Shown: piece after piece, positions 1 through 7,306 of the stretch
Layout of the letters: the number at the start of each line of letters is the position of its first letter
Position numbering within the stretch: position 1 is the first letter of the stretch
Assembly: GCA_905206455.1 (NCBI GenBank)
Contig: CAJLHL010000059.1
Coordinates: forward strand, 1 to 14,829
Length of the DNA stretch: 14,829 bases
Reading direction: 5' to 3'
Source: an uncultured Eubacteriales bacterium
GTDB taxonomy: Bacteria; Bacillota; Clostridia; Peptostreptococcales; Anaerovoracaceae
The notes under the pieces: generated by a model
Seen by the model: the letters and a program-made list of their open reading frames with translations, nothing else
What the model was told of the DNA's origin: nothing
Database searches by the model: none
Translations under genes and position numbers: made by a program

Positions 1-1077
1 ACAAGCATAATGGCTTCCCCAGTAGCCTGATGAAATGTTACTGATCGAAATGCCGCTGCTGGTAGCGGAATGAATCATCTGGTTATTACCAAGATATATG
101 CCTACATGTGTATATGTCTTTGAGGTCTTATATGTATTCTTAAAGAACACCAGATCTCCCGGCTTTGCTTCCGCCTTGGAAACCGTCTTGCACTGTGCGA
201 TCACACCGTCGCAGCTTCCGTAGAACTTATCCCATACATTGCTTTTGATCATAACATAACCGACAAATCCAGAGCAGTCAAATCCCGTAGAAGGGGATTT
301 TCCTCCGCTTCTGTAGCGGATTCCCAAGTACTGCTTCGCAGTTGTCGTGATCTTCTTTGTGAGATCTTCGTTCGCCGCAGTCTCCGAAACAGCCGGCTTC
401 GACGGAACATTGCCGTACTTTACCGCATCTGTCGGAGCGGCGAGAGATTCGATTACACCCATGTTGTCCAGGAACTGATACAGCGTGTAATCCGTACCGC
501 TGAGCTTCGTATTCAGCGCATCTTCCGCGATCAGCACCAACGTCGCTCTCGTGAAACTGTCTTTCTTCATTTCCTTTGCTTCCGCATCGGTCAGAAGTCC
601 GCAGCTCACCGCCGTCGCATATAACTGTTCCTCATCGAGGTCCTGTCCACTTTCCACATAACCCAAAGCGTTGAGAATCATAGTGAGAAATGTCTTTGTA
701 TCGATGTTCTGATCCGGATGATAAGAACCGTCCGCGGTATCTTCGAGAATGCCGTTTTCATAAAGATAGCCGATATAATCGGAAGACCAGTCCTTTACAT
801 CCTTGTACGGATGATGATATGCACCGGATAAAGCGTCGTCTTCTCCGCCGAGAAGACGCACTACCATAGCGGCGGCTTCGGCCTTTGTCGTGGTTCCGTT
901 CAGATTAAACCCGTAAGCACCGCCTTTAAAGAGTCCGTAGGTATACAACTTTTCCGCTGCCGCCTGGCTTTCGCCGGCATTTGTACTGCTGACCGCCGTA
1001 TCTGCATAAGATGCGACGCAGGAAAATGACATAACGAAAACTAAGGCTAAACTTATTATCGTCTTTCGCGAAATCAT
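1..1077 (-). CDS. Secreted NlpC/P60 peptidoglycan endopeptidase with SLH-like repeats (3' end cut by window edge)
   Basis: The reading frame gives 359 residues with no stop before the window edge. Residues 1-25 are a signal peptide: a basic start (MISRK), a hydrophobic core and a likely cleavage site SYA/DT. Residues about 40-215 resemble two or three S-layer-homology repeats, which in this family hold the enzyme to the cell wall. Residues about 238-359 are an NlpC/P60 domain with catalytic Cys268 in GFDCSGF, His324 in THVGIYLGN and a third His336 in MIHS. Such enzymes cut D-gamma-glutamyl-diamino-acid links in peptidoglycan stem peptides outside the cell. The last visible residues (GYWGSHYAC) match the usual end of the domain, so probably only a few codons are missing. 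The ATG has a strong site, AAGGAGA, 7 bases upstream. It sits downstream of rsmB but has its own promoter. The exact substrate and anchoring mode are inferred. Confidence 0.9.
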   Translation of the reverse strand, partial: MISRKTIISLALVFVMSFSCVASYADTAVSSTNAGESQAAAEKLYTYGLFKGGAYGFNLNGTTTKAEAAAMVVRLLGGEDDALSGAYHHPYKDVKDWSSDYIGYLYENGILEDTADGSYHPDQNIDTKTFLTMILNALGYVESGQDLDEEQLYATAVSCGLLTDAEAKEMKKDSFTRATLVLIAEDALNTKLSGTDYTLYQFLDNMGVIESLAAPTDAVKYGNVPSKPAVSETAANEDLTKKITTTAKQYLGIRYRSGGKSPSTGFDCSGFVGYVMIKSNVWDKFYGSCDGVIAQCKTVSKAEAKPGDLVFFKNTYKTSKTYTHVGIYLGNNQMIHSATSSGISISNISSGYWGSHYAC

Positions 1078-1135
1078 AAAGCAGTCTCCTTCATTTCAAC
1101 TCAATATTCAATTCTGTTTCAACTTTTTATGCTTT

Positions 1136-1196
1136 CGAATTTAAATGCGCTGACTTAAATTTGCCGATTCAGCCGGCGCACTTGCCGATAAATTCG
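1136..1196 (-). other. Self-complementary leader segment upstream of the NlpC/P60 gene (candidate structured RNA)
   Basis: Bases 1136-1143 and 1189-1196 are perfect 8-base complements (CGAATTTA and TAAATTCG). Inside them, 1146-1153 (TGCGCTGA) pairs with 1169-1180 (TCAGCCGGCGCA) except for a 4-base bulge. The whole forms a 61-base two-stem hairpin. It lies in the predicted 5' leader, between the promoter at 1210-1238 and the ribosome binding site near 1085-1091. I do not recognise the conserved blocks of the ydaO (cyclic di-AMP) riboswitch, which often precedes cell-wall hydrolase genes, so no class is assigned. Confidence 0.4.
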
Positions 1197-1209
1197 TAAC
1201 ACAGTGCCT

Positions 1210-1238
1210 ATTATACACAATGAATCCCATTTTTGCAA
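1210..1238 (-). promoter_or_regulatory. Sigma-A-type promoter for the NlpC/P60 gene
   Basis: On the minus strand a -35 box TTGCAA (1233-1238) is followed by a 17-base spacer and a perfect -10 box TATAAT (1210-1215). The start of transcription would be near 1203, giving a leader of about 126 bases before the ATG at 1077. Confidence 0.75.
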
Positions 1239-1313
1239 CGAAAAATCATCCTTTGGGGAGAACAACTGCAAAAATGAAGCCGGATTTCGCCCTCTTTTTC
1301 ATCGTTATTTTTT

Positions 1314-2594
1314 TCACTCAAATCGCCGCAGGGCGCAGAAATAAAAGCCGTCAGCATTGTCAATATGTGGAAGAAGCTGTTTTTCCTCCGCCGCAAAAAA
1401 ATTTTTATTTTTCTTAAGAAATCGGTCGATCACACCCCGATTTTCGATTTCTGAAACGGTGCACGTGCTGTAGATCATCGTGCCTTCCGGCTTGAGATAA
1501 CAAGCTGCCGTCTCGAGGATCTGCAGCTGAAGATCCGCCAGATGTTCCAGATCTTTCCCGTATGTGTGAAGCTTTATCTCCGGCTTGCGGCGCACGACGC
1601 CCAGACCGGAACAGGGAGCATCCACGATGACTTTATCTGCGATTCCGGCAAATTCTTCGTTAAATACTGCGCCGTCGTTTTTCCGAGTCTCCACGATAGT
1701 CACGCCGAGCCGCTGCGCGGCTCTTTCGATCAGACGGAGTTTGTGGTCGTAAATATCGCAGGAAATGACGCGTCCTTCGTTGCCCATCCGCTCCGCCGCC
1801 GCCAGCGATTTGCCTCCCGGCGCCGCGCAGAGGTCCAGTACAGTGTCTCCTTTTTCCGGCGCCAGCGCCTGAATCATCTTCATAGAACTCACATCCTGAA
1901 CGGAGAAAAGACCCTTTTTCTCCGTCTCGTCAGCCAGCACGCCGCTTCCCCGTAATTTCAGCGCCATGCCGTCCAAAATCACTTCCGCCTCAAACCCCTT
2001 GGCGCGAAGCGTCTCCGACAGCGATTCCCCGTCGGTCCTTAAAGGATTTACCCTCACCGTCAGCGGGGGCGTTTCATTGCCGGCGGCCATCAGCCGCTCC
2101 GCATCTTTCAGACCGAACATGCGGACCCACAGCGCCGCGATATCCTCGGTATAGGAATAGCGGACGGAAAGCGCCCGGACCGGATCCAATTCACTGTCCG
2201 GCAGGCAGATTCCCCCTGAGGAACGCTGATACGCCCTGAGAACACCGTTGATAAAGCCTTCCAGCCCCCGGCATACTTTCTTTGCGATCTTCACAGATTC
2301 GTCGATTGCGGCGTAATCGGGAACACCGCCGAGAAATTCCAGCTGATATGCTCCCATGCGGAGCAGGATCAGTGCCTGACGCTTAACTTTCTTCAGACCG
2401 GAACGGACAAAATGCGCCAGTTTGTAATCCAAATAGATCTGATTTTCGATTACTCCGTAAACCAGCGTCCGCACAAACGCCTCGTCTTCCGGAGACCTTC
2501 TCTTCACCGCATCGTTGAGAGCGATATTAGAATAAGCTTCCTTCGACTCCACCGCGAGCAGAACCTCATACGCCGTTCTTCTGTTATTGTCCAT
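1314..2594 (-). CDS. rsmB: 16S rRNA (cytosine-967-C5)-methyltransferase RsmB
   Basis: The 426-residue product adds a methyl group from S-adenosylmethionine to C5 of cytosine 967 (E. coli numbering) in 16S rRNA, in the cytoplasm. Residues about 1-130 are the NusB-like RNA-binding domain that marks RsmB among m5C methyltransferases. Residues about 150-426 are the methyltransferase fold. It contains the SAM-binding motif DLCAAPGGKS (254-263), the motif DAPCSG with Cys328, and YSTCTV with Cys378, the two cysteines needed for m5C chemistry. Length is normal for the family. The ATG has a strong site (GGGAGG, 6 bases upstream) and lies inside the end of the acetyltransferase gene (11-base overlap), so translation is likely coupled. 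A run of A and T near codons 395-400 (KKNKNFF) is less G+C-rich than the rest. No clear terminator is seen between the stop codon and the next promoter. Confidence 0.95.
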   Translation of the reverse strand: MDNNRRTAYEVLLAVESKEAYSNIALNDAVKRRSPEDEAFVRTLVYGVIENQIYLDYKLAHFVRSGLKKVKRQALILLRMGAYQLEFLGGVPDYAAIDESVKIAKKVCRGLEGFINGVLRAYQRSSGGICLPDSELDPVRALSVRYSYTEDIAALWVRMFGLKDAERLMAAGNETPPLTVRVNPLRTDGESLSETLRAKGFEAEVILDGMALKLRGSGVLADETEKKGLFSVQDVSSMKMIQALAPEKGDTVLDLCAAPGGKSLAAAERMGNEGRVISCDIYDHKLRLIERAAQRLGVTIVETRKNDGAVFNEEFAGIADKVIVDAPCSGLGVVRRKPEIKLHTYGKDLEHLADLQLQILETAACYLKPEGTMIYSTCTVSEIENRGVIDRFLKKNKNFFAAEEKQLLPHIDNADGFYFCALRRFE

Positions 2595-3144
2595 ACAAAT
2601 CCTCCCTCAGCACAGCATAATGCAGCAGATCGTCCTCCTCCCCGCTGCGGTATCTGACCGCCCGGCGAAACCGCCCTTCACACCGCATTCCTACATTCTC
2701 CAAGAGCATGCGGGCTGAGGTATTTTCCGCCCCGCAGGACGCGGAAATCCGCCGAAATCCAACTTCTTCGAACAGAAAATAAATCACCGCCCGAAGCGCC
2801 TCCTCCGCAAAACCGGCGCCCCAGAAACGGCTGCCCACCGTACACCCCACTTCACAGCTTTCGGTCTCCTCCCGGATGTCAAAAGCATCCGCTGAACCGA
2901 TGATCTCACCGTTCCGCACGATAGCCCATTCATAATATCCCCGCGGATTCTGCCGGTAGCTGAAAAGATGCAGCTGCAGAAGCTCTCTGGCCGCCTCCGC
3001 GCTGGGATATGTCTCCCACGAGACATACTCAGTCACCCGGGAATCCCCCAGAAAATTTCTGTACATCTGATACTCGTCTCCTCTGCGATAGGGCCGCAGC
3101 AACAGACGTCCGGTATGAATAATTTGTGTTCCCAGGTGATTCAT
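2584..3144 (-). CDS. GNAT-family N-acetyltransferase, RimJ/RimL type
   Basis: The 186-residue product belongs to the GNAT fold that moves an acetyl group from acetyl-CoA to an amine. Residues 8-20 (IIHTGRLLLRPYR) are the typical opening of RimJ/RimL-like members. The acetyl-CoA-binding loop is at about 105-120 (SRFWGAGFAEEALRAV), followed by the helix with NTSARMLLENVGM (141-153). Relatives include ribosomal-protein and antibiotic acetyltransferases; the substrate here cannot be read from the sequence. I chose the ATG at 3144 because AAGGA lies 8 bases before it. A TTG 24 bases upstream is in frame, but the ribosome binding site lies inside that extension. Its end overlaps the start of rsmB by 11 bases, which suggests co-transcription and perhaps a ribosomal target, but that is only inference. 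Confidence 0.88.
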   Translation of the reverse strand: MNHLGTQIIHTGRLLLRPYRRGDEYQMYRNFLGDSRVTEYVSWETYPSAEAARELLQLHLFSYRQNPRGYYEWAIVRNGEIIGSADAFDIREETESCEVGCTVGSRFWGAGFAEEALRAVIYFLFEEVGFRRISASCGAENTSARMLLENVGMRCEGRFRRAVRYRSGEEDDLLHYAVLREDLYGQ

Positions 3145-3366
3145 CGTTCTCTTCCTTCTTTGATCCAACGGCTCTCCGCAAAAGACGCTCTCATATTTTT
3201 TGTAAATTTTGGCAGATGACTCATAATAAAATATCGTTCTCGAATATGAGATTCCTTTTTTCCGTTGAATTCCACCGGATAATCATTAATCCGCTTTTAT
3301 TTCCCTCGATATTTCCGGTATTCCCCATCTGCGAAAACCCGTACGCTGCAAAAAACCGAAGCTATT

Positions 3367-4401
3367 TTAAAGATCTGCGATGTCCCGTATCAGAGCTTCC
3401 ACATCCTCTTCCGGCGTGCTCCAGCTGGTGCAGAAACGGATACAGCAGTGATCTTCGTCTATTTTTTGCTCGAATTCGTAAATATATTTTTCCGCCAGTT
3501 TTTCCGCGACACTGTTCTTCACCACGACAAACTGCTGATTCGTCGGACTCTCGACAAAAAAAGGAATTCCTTTCTGCCGGAAAGCCTGCCGAATCCTCAT
3601 GGCCTGCCGGTCGGCCTCCTGAGTGATTTTAAAATAGAGCCCGTCCCGAAACAGGGTGTAAAACTGAATCCCCAGCAGCCAGCCCTTCGCCAGCATCCCT
3701 CCGTTCTGCTTGATGTAGCTGCGGAAATCCGTCTTGAGAACAGGATTGATGATCACCACCGCCTCTCCGAAGAGCGCGCCGCACTTCGTGCCTCCGCAGT
3801 AAAAAACGTCGGCGAGCCGGGCGATATCCTCCATCGTGACGTCCGCTTCCGACGCACCCAGACCATATCCCAGTCTCGCGCCGTCGATAAAGAGAAAGAG
3901 TCCATACCTTCTGCAGACACCGCTGATCTCCTCCAGTTCGGCTTTCGAATAAACCGTGCCGAATTCCGTAGGAAAAGAAAGATATACCATCTTCGGCTGA
4001 GTGATATGTTCCTTGATTCCGCTGCCGAGATAGAGCTCCGCCTGTTCTCGCACCTGCGCCGCCGTGATCTTTCCATCCGCGGAAGGAAGAGCGATGATCT
4101 TATGTCCGGTATTCTCCACCGCTCCGGTCTCATGCCCCTGAATATGGCCCGTATCCGCGCTGATAACGCTCTGATAAGAGCGCAGAGCCGCTGTGATCAC
4201 CGTAAAATTGGCCTGCGTCCCTCCCACCAGAAAATGAATATCCGCTTCTTCCGTTCCGATGTATTTCCCGATCTCCTCCGCCGCTTTTTCGCACCAGAAG
4301 TCCAGTCCGTAACCGCCGTAGCTTTCTCCGCTGCTCTTCATCAGCGCTTCCAGTACCGCCGGATGCGCGCTCCGATTGTAGTCATTATTAAATCTGATCA
4401 T
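3367..4401 (-). CDS. Low-specificity L-threonine aldolase-like PLP enzyme
   Basis: The 344-residue product resembles low-specificity L-threonine aldolases, which use pyridoxal phosphate to split threonine or allo-threonine into glycine and acetaldehyde. Seen in the sequence: FNNDYNRSAHPAVLEAL at the start, FLVGGTQAN (57-65), FIDGARLGYGL with Asp173 that would hold the PLP ring, and GGTKCGALFGEA with the likely Schiff-base Lys206. Length fits the family (about 335-350). The ATG at 4401 is preferred because GGAGAAGGA stands just upstream. The frame stays open to a GTG at 4617, but that would add 72 residues encoded by repeats and low-complexity DNA and would start upstream of the predicted promoter. 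It has its own promoter and is isolated from yugP by a terminator. Related beta-eliminating lyases share the fold, so the exact reaction is less certain than the family. Confidence 0.88.
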   Translation of the reverse strand: MIRFNNDYNRSAHPAVLEALMKSSGESYGGYGLDFWCEKAAEEIGKYIGTEEADIHFLVGGTQANFTVITAALRSYQSVISADTGHIQGHETGAVENTGHKIIALPSADGKITAAQVREQAELYLGSGIKEHITQPKMVYLSFPTEFGTVYSKAELEEISGVCRRYGLFLFIDGARLGYGLGASEADVTMEDIARLADVFYCGGTKCGALFGEAVVIINPVLKTDFRSYIKQNGGMLAKGWLLGIQFYTLFRDGLYFKITQEADRQAMRIRQAFRQKGIPFFVESPTNQQFVVVKNSVAEKLAEKYIYEFEQKIDEDHCCIRFCTSWSTPEEDVEALIRDIADL

Positions 4402-4466
4402 AATTTTTCCTTCTCCGCTTTTTCTTTTGCCGTCCGCCGTTTCCCTCAGAGATCCGCCCTTCGCGG

Positions 4467-4521
4467 ATATTCTTTCCACAGATACTTTTCGCGCTGTATA
4501 TTCTTTCTGCACAGATACTTT
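4467..4521 (-). repeat. Imperfect tandem direct repeat in the aldolase leader
   Basis: Bases 4467-4488 and 4498-4521 are near copies, differing by a CA/TG-type insertion and a base or two. On the minus strand both read AAGTATCTGTG followed by a purine-rich AGAAAGAATAT-like half. Start-to-start spacing is 31 bases. They could be paired binding sites or a chance duplication. Confidence 0.6.
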
Positions 4522-4567
4522 CCGGGAACCTGCCTGAGGATTGGTTCCTTCTTTTGACAATAGTATC

Positions 4568-4596
4568 ATTTTATCTCCGCAGGACCGTTTTGAAAA
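4568..4596 (-). promoter_or_regulatory. Sigma-A-type promoter for the aldolase-acetyltransferase-rsmB unit
   Basis: On the minus strand TTTTCA (4591-4596) and TAAAAT (4568-4573) are separated by exactly 17 bases. Transcription would start near 4561, about 160 bases upstream of the aldolase ATG and downstream of the yugP terminator. Confidence 0.6.
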
Positions 4597-4669
4597 GGAG
4601 ATTTCGCTTTGGAACACAGATTTCTTCTAAAGATCTGCATTTTCTGCGGATACACCGAAATCAGCTCAC

Positions 4670-4696
4670 AAAAAATACGGCGGAAATCCGCCGTAT
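4670..4696 (-). terminator. Rho-independent terminator after yugP
   Basis: An inverted repeat at 4675-4696 (ATACGGCGG, short loop, CCGCCGTAT) is followed on the minus strand by a run of T at 4670-4674 and beyond. It begins 37 bases after the yugP stop codon and would end the queH-priA-def-fmt-yugP unit. Confidence 0.85.
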
Positions 4697-4732
4697 CTGC
4701 ATTTTCATTTCATTCTGTGCTGTCTCGTCTCG

Positions 4733-5425
4733 CTAATCGTTATTATTTCTAATCAGTATCAGCCGCAGCAGGTTTACTACCGCGACCGCCGCAGCAGCGA
4801 TATAAGTCAGAGCCGCAGCGCCCAGCATTCTCTTCGCCTGGCTCTGTTCTTCTCCGTCGGAGAGAATCCCCAAGCCGTTGAGCTGCTGAATCGCCCTGCT
4901 GCTGGCATTGAGCTCCACCGGCAGAGTGATCACCTGAAACAGTACCGCTACCGCGTAGAGAATGATAGCGATGTCGAAAATCATCGTTCCCGTCATAGAA
5001 CCGATCAGAAGGCCGATCAGCGCCATAGGCCAAGCGAGATTCGACGCGATATTTACCACCGGTACCAGACTGTTTCGAATCGTCAGCGCCTTATAGCCCT
5101 CTGCATGCTGAATCGCATGCCCGATTTCGTGGGCCGCCACACTGACCGAGGCGATAGACCTGCCGCCGTAAATTCCGTCGGACAGCCGCACAACCCCGGT
5201 GCGCGGGTCATAGTGGTCGGTGAGCTCTCCGCCCACCCGTTCGATCTTTATGTGATTGAGACCGTTTGCGTCGAGAATGCGCCGGGCCGTCTCGTATCCC
5301 GTGAGTCCTCTGCTTGCCGCAGCCTGTGAGTATTTGCGGTAAGAATTCCTGACTTTAAACTGCGCGTAAAAAGCCAGAATGATCGCAGGTATCAGAAGCA
5401 GCATCGTCGAATCAAAATAGATCAT
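4733..5425 (-). CDS. yugP: Membrane zinc metallopeptidase, YugP family
   Basis: The 230-residue product matches the Zn_peptidase_2 (YugP-like) family. A first membrane segment covers residues about 6-20. The soluble part contains YDPRTGVVRLSDGIYGGRS and then the zinc-binding HEXXH motif HEIGHAIQH (His99, Glu100, His103). Further membrane segments follow at about 121-146, 150-170 and 203-226. Length and order are normal for the family; its natural substrates are not well known. The ATG has AAAGGAG about 10 bases upstream. In Clostridia this gene commonly follows priA-def-fmt and precedes rsmB; here a terminator and two other genes separate it from rsmB. It lies 340 bases after fmt, so a promoter of its own is possible, though I could not find a convincing one. 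Confidence 0.92.
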   Translation of the reverse strand: MIYFDSTMLLLIPAIILAFYAQFKVRNSYRKYSQAAASRGLTGYETARRILDANGLNHIKIERVGGELTDHYDPRTGVVRLSDGIYGGRSIASVSVAAHEIGHAIQHAEGYKALTIRNSLVPVVNIASNLAWPMALIGLLIGSMTGTMIFDIAIILYAVAVLFQVITLPVELNASSRAIQQLNGLGILSDGEEQSQAKRMLGAAALTYIAAAAVAVVNLLRLILIRNNND

Positions 5426-5765
5426 CCCTAATTTACTCCTTTTTGTATGCCGGAATTCCGCACTGAGATCCGTCGGAAATCCCCGCTGAAATCAAAGCCG
5501 TCTTGTTCACCGATATCATAGATAAATTCCTGTAAACAAAACATCGAAATATCATCTGTAACAATAAAACAATCCTGCCATCCCCCGCCGGGCCGGATGC
5601 GAGTCTTCCGTCAGGTCCCGGCGGTTTCCGCCGCAAACCGGGCCGGGGAATTCCGGCGAGACCGTCGGTAATCCGCAATCCGCTTGACGCCGTCCCAAAA
5701 TCGCTTCATATTACAAAAAACTCTTAATAATATATTTTCCCTGGAATTTGCAGTTTGAAACAGAA
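5426..5765. other. Gene-free interval between fmt and yugP with a G+C-rich palindromic block
   Basis: This 340-base stretch has no gene I can support. Bases about 5576-5665 are much richer in G and C than the rest and full of self-complementary parts: CGGCGG with CCGCCG around a 3-base loop (about 5617-5632), CCCGG with CCGGG around it, and GGGCCGG occurring twice (about 5590 and 5640). The flanks are A+T-rich. The block has no run of T after it, so it is not a standard terminator. A frame of up to 81 codons on the minus strand ends inside the yugP ribosome binding site, but its TTG start has no good ribosome site. Confidence 0.5.
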
Positions 5766-6707
5766 TCACTTCAGAATAATTCCTGTTTCGATTTTGTTCC
5801 CTTTCAGGTAATCCTCTGCTGTCATCGCCCTCTTTCCCGGCATCTGTAGTTCCGTGATCAGAAGAATCCCTTCTCCGCAGGCCACCTTCAGCCCCTTCTT
5901 GTCCGCAGCGAGAATCGTGCCTGGAGCCGCATCTGTCTCTTCCGCGATAACGCCGGCCGCTTTGATCTTCATTCGCAGTTTCCCGTATTCCGCCGTCACG
6001 CCCGGCCAGGAACCCATCCCGCGCACGAGACGTTCGATCTGCTGTGCGCTCTTCGAAAAATCGGCTCTGCCCTCTTCTTTTGTGAGCATCGGCGCATAGC
6101 AGGACAGCGAATCGTCCTGTTTTTCCGGCGCGATATCGCCGGCGGCGATTTTCGGCAGATATTCCATCAACAGAGCTGCTCCCATCTCTGAGAGTTCGTC
6201 GTGGAGTGCGTCCGCATCCTTTTTCCCGATTTCTGTAGACGACTTCGCAATCATATCCCCGGTATCCAGCCCCTCTTCCATATACATCAGAGTGATACCG
6301 GTCTCTCTGTCGCCTTCGATGATGCTGCGCTGAATCGGCGCGGCGCCGCGGAAGCGCGGCAGAAGAGAGGCGTGGATATTGACGCAGCCCAGACGCGGAA
6401 GTTCCAAAAGTTCCTTCGGCAGAATTTTTCCGTACGCCGCCACGATGATGAGATCCGGCGCTTCCCGCCGGATCCGTTCCAGAAATTCCTCATTATTTTT
6501 CACCCGGTCCGGCTGAACCACTTCGATACCGTATTCGAGCGCAGCCGCCTTCACCGGCGTAGGCTGAATCTTCTTTCCCCGGTCTCGCGCTCTGTCCGGC
6601 TGTGTCACCGCGAGAATCACATCGTATCCTCCCTCCGCCATCGCTCTGAGAGGAGGTACGGCAAATTCCGGCGTCCCCATAAAAATAATACGCATGTTTT
6701 CTTTCAT
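5766..6707 (-). CDS. fmt: Methionyl-tRNA formyltransferase
   Basis: The 313-residue enzyme transfers a formyl group from 10-formyltetrahydrofolate to initiator Met-tRNA, which lets bacterial translation start. The N-terminal catalytic domain opens with RIIFMGTPEFAV (6-17). It holds the catalytic residues Asn110 and His112 in VNIHASLLPRFRGAAP and Asp148 in EGLDTGD, offset by four from the E. coli numbers as I recall them. Residues about 208-313 form the C-terminal tRNA-binding domain. The ATG at 6707 shares one base with the def stop (TAATG), and GGAAG lies upstream, so translation is probably coupled to def. A second ATG at codon 5 (MRIIFMG) is possible. Longer frames into def are not supported. 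Confidence 0.96.
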   Translation of the reverse strand: MKENMRIIFMGTPEFAVPPLRAMAEGGYDVILAVTQPDRARDRGKKIQPTPVKAAALEYGIEVVQPDRVKNNEEFLERIRREAPDLIIVAAYGKILPKELLELPRLGCVNIHASLLPRFRGAAPIQRSIIEGDRETGITLMYMEEGLDTGDMIAKSSTEIGKKDADALHDELSEMGAALLMEYLPKIAAGDIAPEKQDDSLSCYAPMLTKEEGRADFSKSAQQIERLVRGMGSWPGVTAEYGKLRMKIKAAGVIAEETDAAPGTILAADKKGLKVACGEGILLITELQMPGKRAMTAEDYLKGNKIETGIILK

Positions 6708-7165
6708 TATTCTTCCGTCTCCCATACCTGCTGCGCCCTGTCGATATAAAGAATACCGTCCAGATGATCGATCTCGTGACAAAAAGCTCTGGCCAAAAGC
6801 TCTGTCCCCTCGTATTCCGCTTCTTCTCCCTGCCGGTTGAGCGCCTTCACTTTCACATAGGCAGGTCTCACCACTTCACCGTATTTTCCGGGAATGCTCA
6901 GACAGCCCTCGCTGTCGCTGACTTCTCCGTCTTTTTCTATAATCTCGGGATTGATCAGCTCGATGAGCCCCTCGCCTACGTCGATCACCACGATTCTTCT
7001 GAGAATTCCCACCTGAGGCGCCGCCAGCCCCACGCCGCCGGAATCATACAGCGTCTCCGCCATATCGTCCAGAATCGTCAGAATTCTGTCATCGATCTTG
7101 TCGACTGCCCTGCACTTTTTTCTGAGAACCTCGTCGCCCTCTTTCACGATGTTTCTTAATGCCAT
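6707..7165 (-). CDS. def: Peptide deformylase
   Basis: The 152-residue metalloenzyme removes the formyl group from the N-terminal methionine of new proteins in the cytoplasm. All three family motifs are present: GGVGLAAPQ (43-51), EGCLS (86-90) with metal ligand Cys88, and HEIDHLDG (130-137) with ligands His130 and His134 and catalytic Glu131. Length fits the short type 1 enzymes. The ATG at 7165 has a perfect AAGGAGG 5 bases upstream, which excludes the longer in-frame start at 7261. It lies between priA (141-base gap) and fmt (one-base overlap), the classic arrangement that pairs formylation with deformylation. It is likely co-transcribed with both. Confidence 0.97.
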   Translation of the reverse strand: MALRNIVKEGDEVLRKKCRAVDKIDDRILTILDDMAETLYDSGGVGLAAPQVGILRRIVVIDVGEGLIELINPEIIEKDGEVSDSEGCLSIPGKYGEVVRPAYVKVKALNRQGEEAEYEGTELLARAFCHEIDHLDGILYIDRAQQVWETEE

Positions 7166-7306
7166 GTTTTCCTCCTTGCTTCTCCTGTCATGCACGCGGT
7201 TTTCTTCAGCAGCAACAGTACACCGCTCTCCTCCGCCTGTCTGCGCTGCACACCGACACAATCCGGCTGTCTTTTGCAGTCAGCGCTTCTGTTTTCTGAA
7301 AAAACG

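Larger units (their letters stand above)
4402..4732. other. Gene-free interval between yugP and the aldolase gene
   Basis: From right to left on the minus strand this 331-base stretch holds the yugP terminator (about 4670-4696), the aldolase promoter (4568-4596) and a leader of about 160 bases. The leader carries two imperfect direct repeats and two small hairpins: GGAACC pairing with GGTTCC, and ATCCGC pairing with GCGGAT. I see no separate gene in it. Confidence 0.6.

Noticed and set aside
1078..1203. ydaO (cyclic di-AMP) riboswitch upstream of the NlpC/P60 gene
   Set aside because: The conserved blocks are not visible and the leader is short for that class; kept only as an unclassified structured leader.
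1211..1396. 61-codon minus-strand frame over the end of rsmB
   Set aside because: Out of frame with rsmB, crosses the promoter of the NlpC/P60 gene, no ribosome site.
3274..3319. Imperfect inverted repeat (ACCGGATAATC-like) between the aldolase and GNAT genes
   Set aside because: Arms match only with gaps and no T run follows; within what chance can give.
3448..4557. 369-codon open frame antisense to the aldolase gene
   Set aside because: Arg- and His-rich composition typical of an antisense shadow, with no domain.
5433..5678. 81-codon frame between fmt and yugP ending in the yugP ribosome site
   Set aside because: TTG start without a ribosome binding site, and composition follows the G+C-rich palindromic block rather than a protein.
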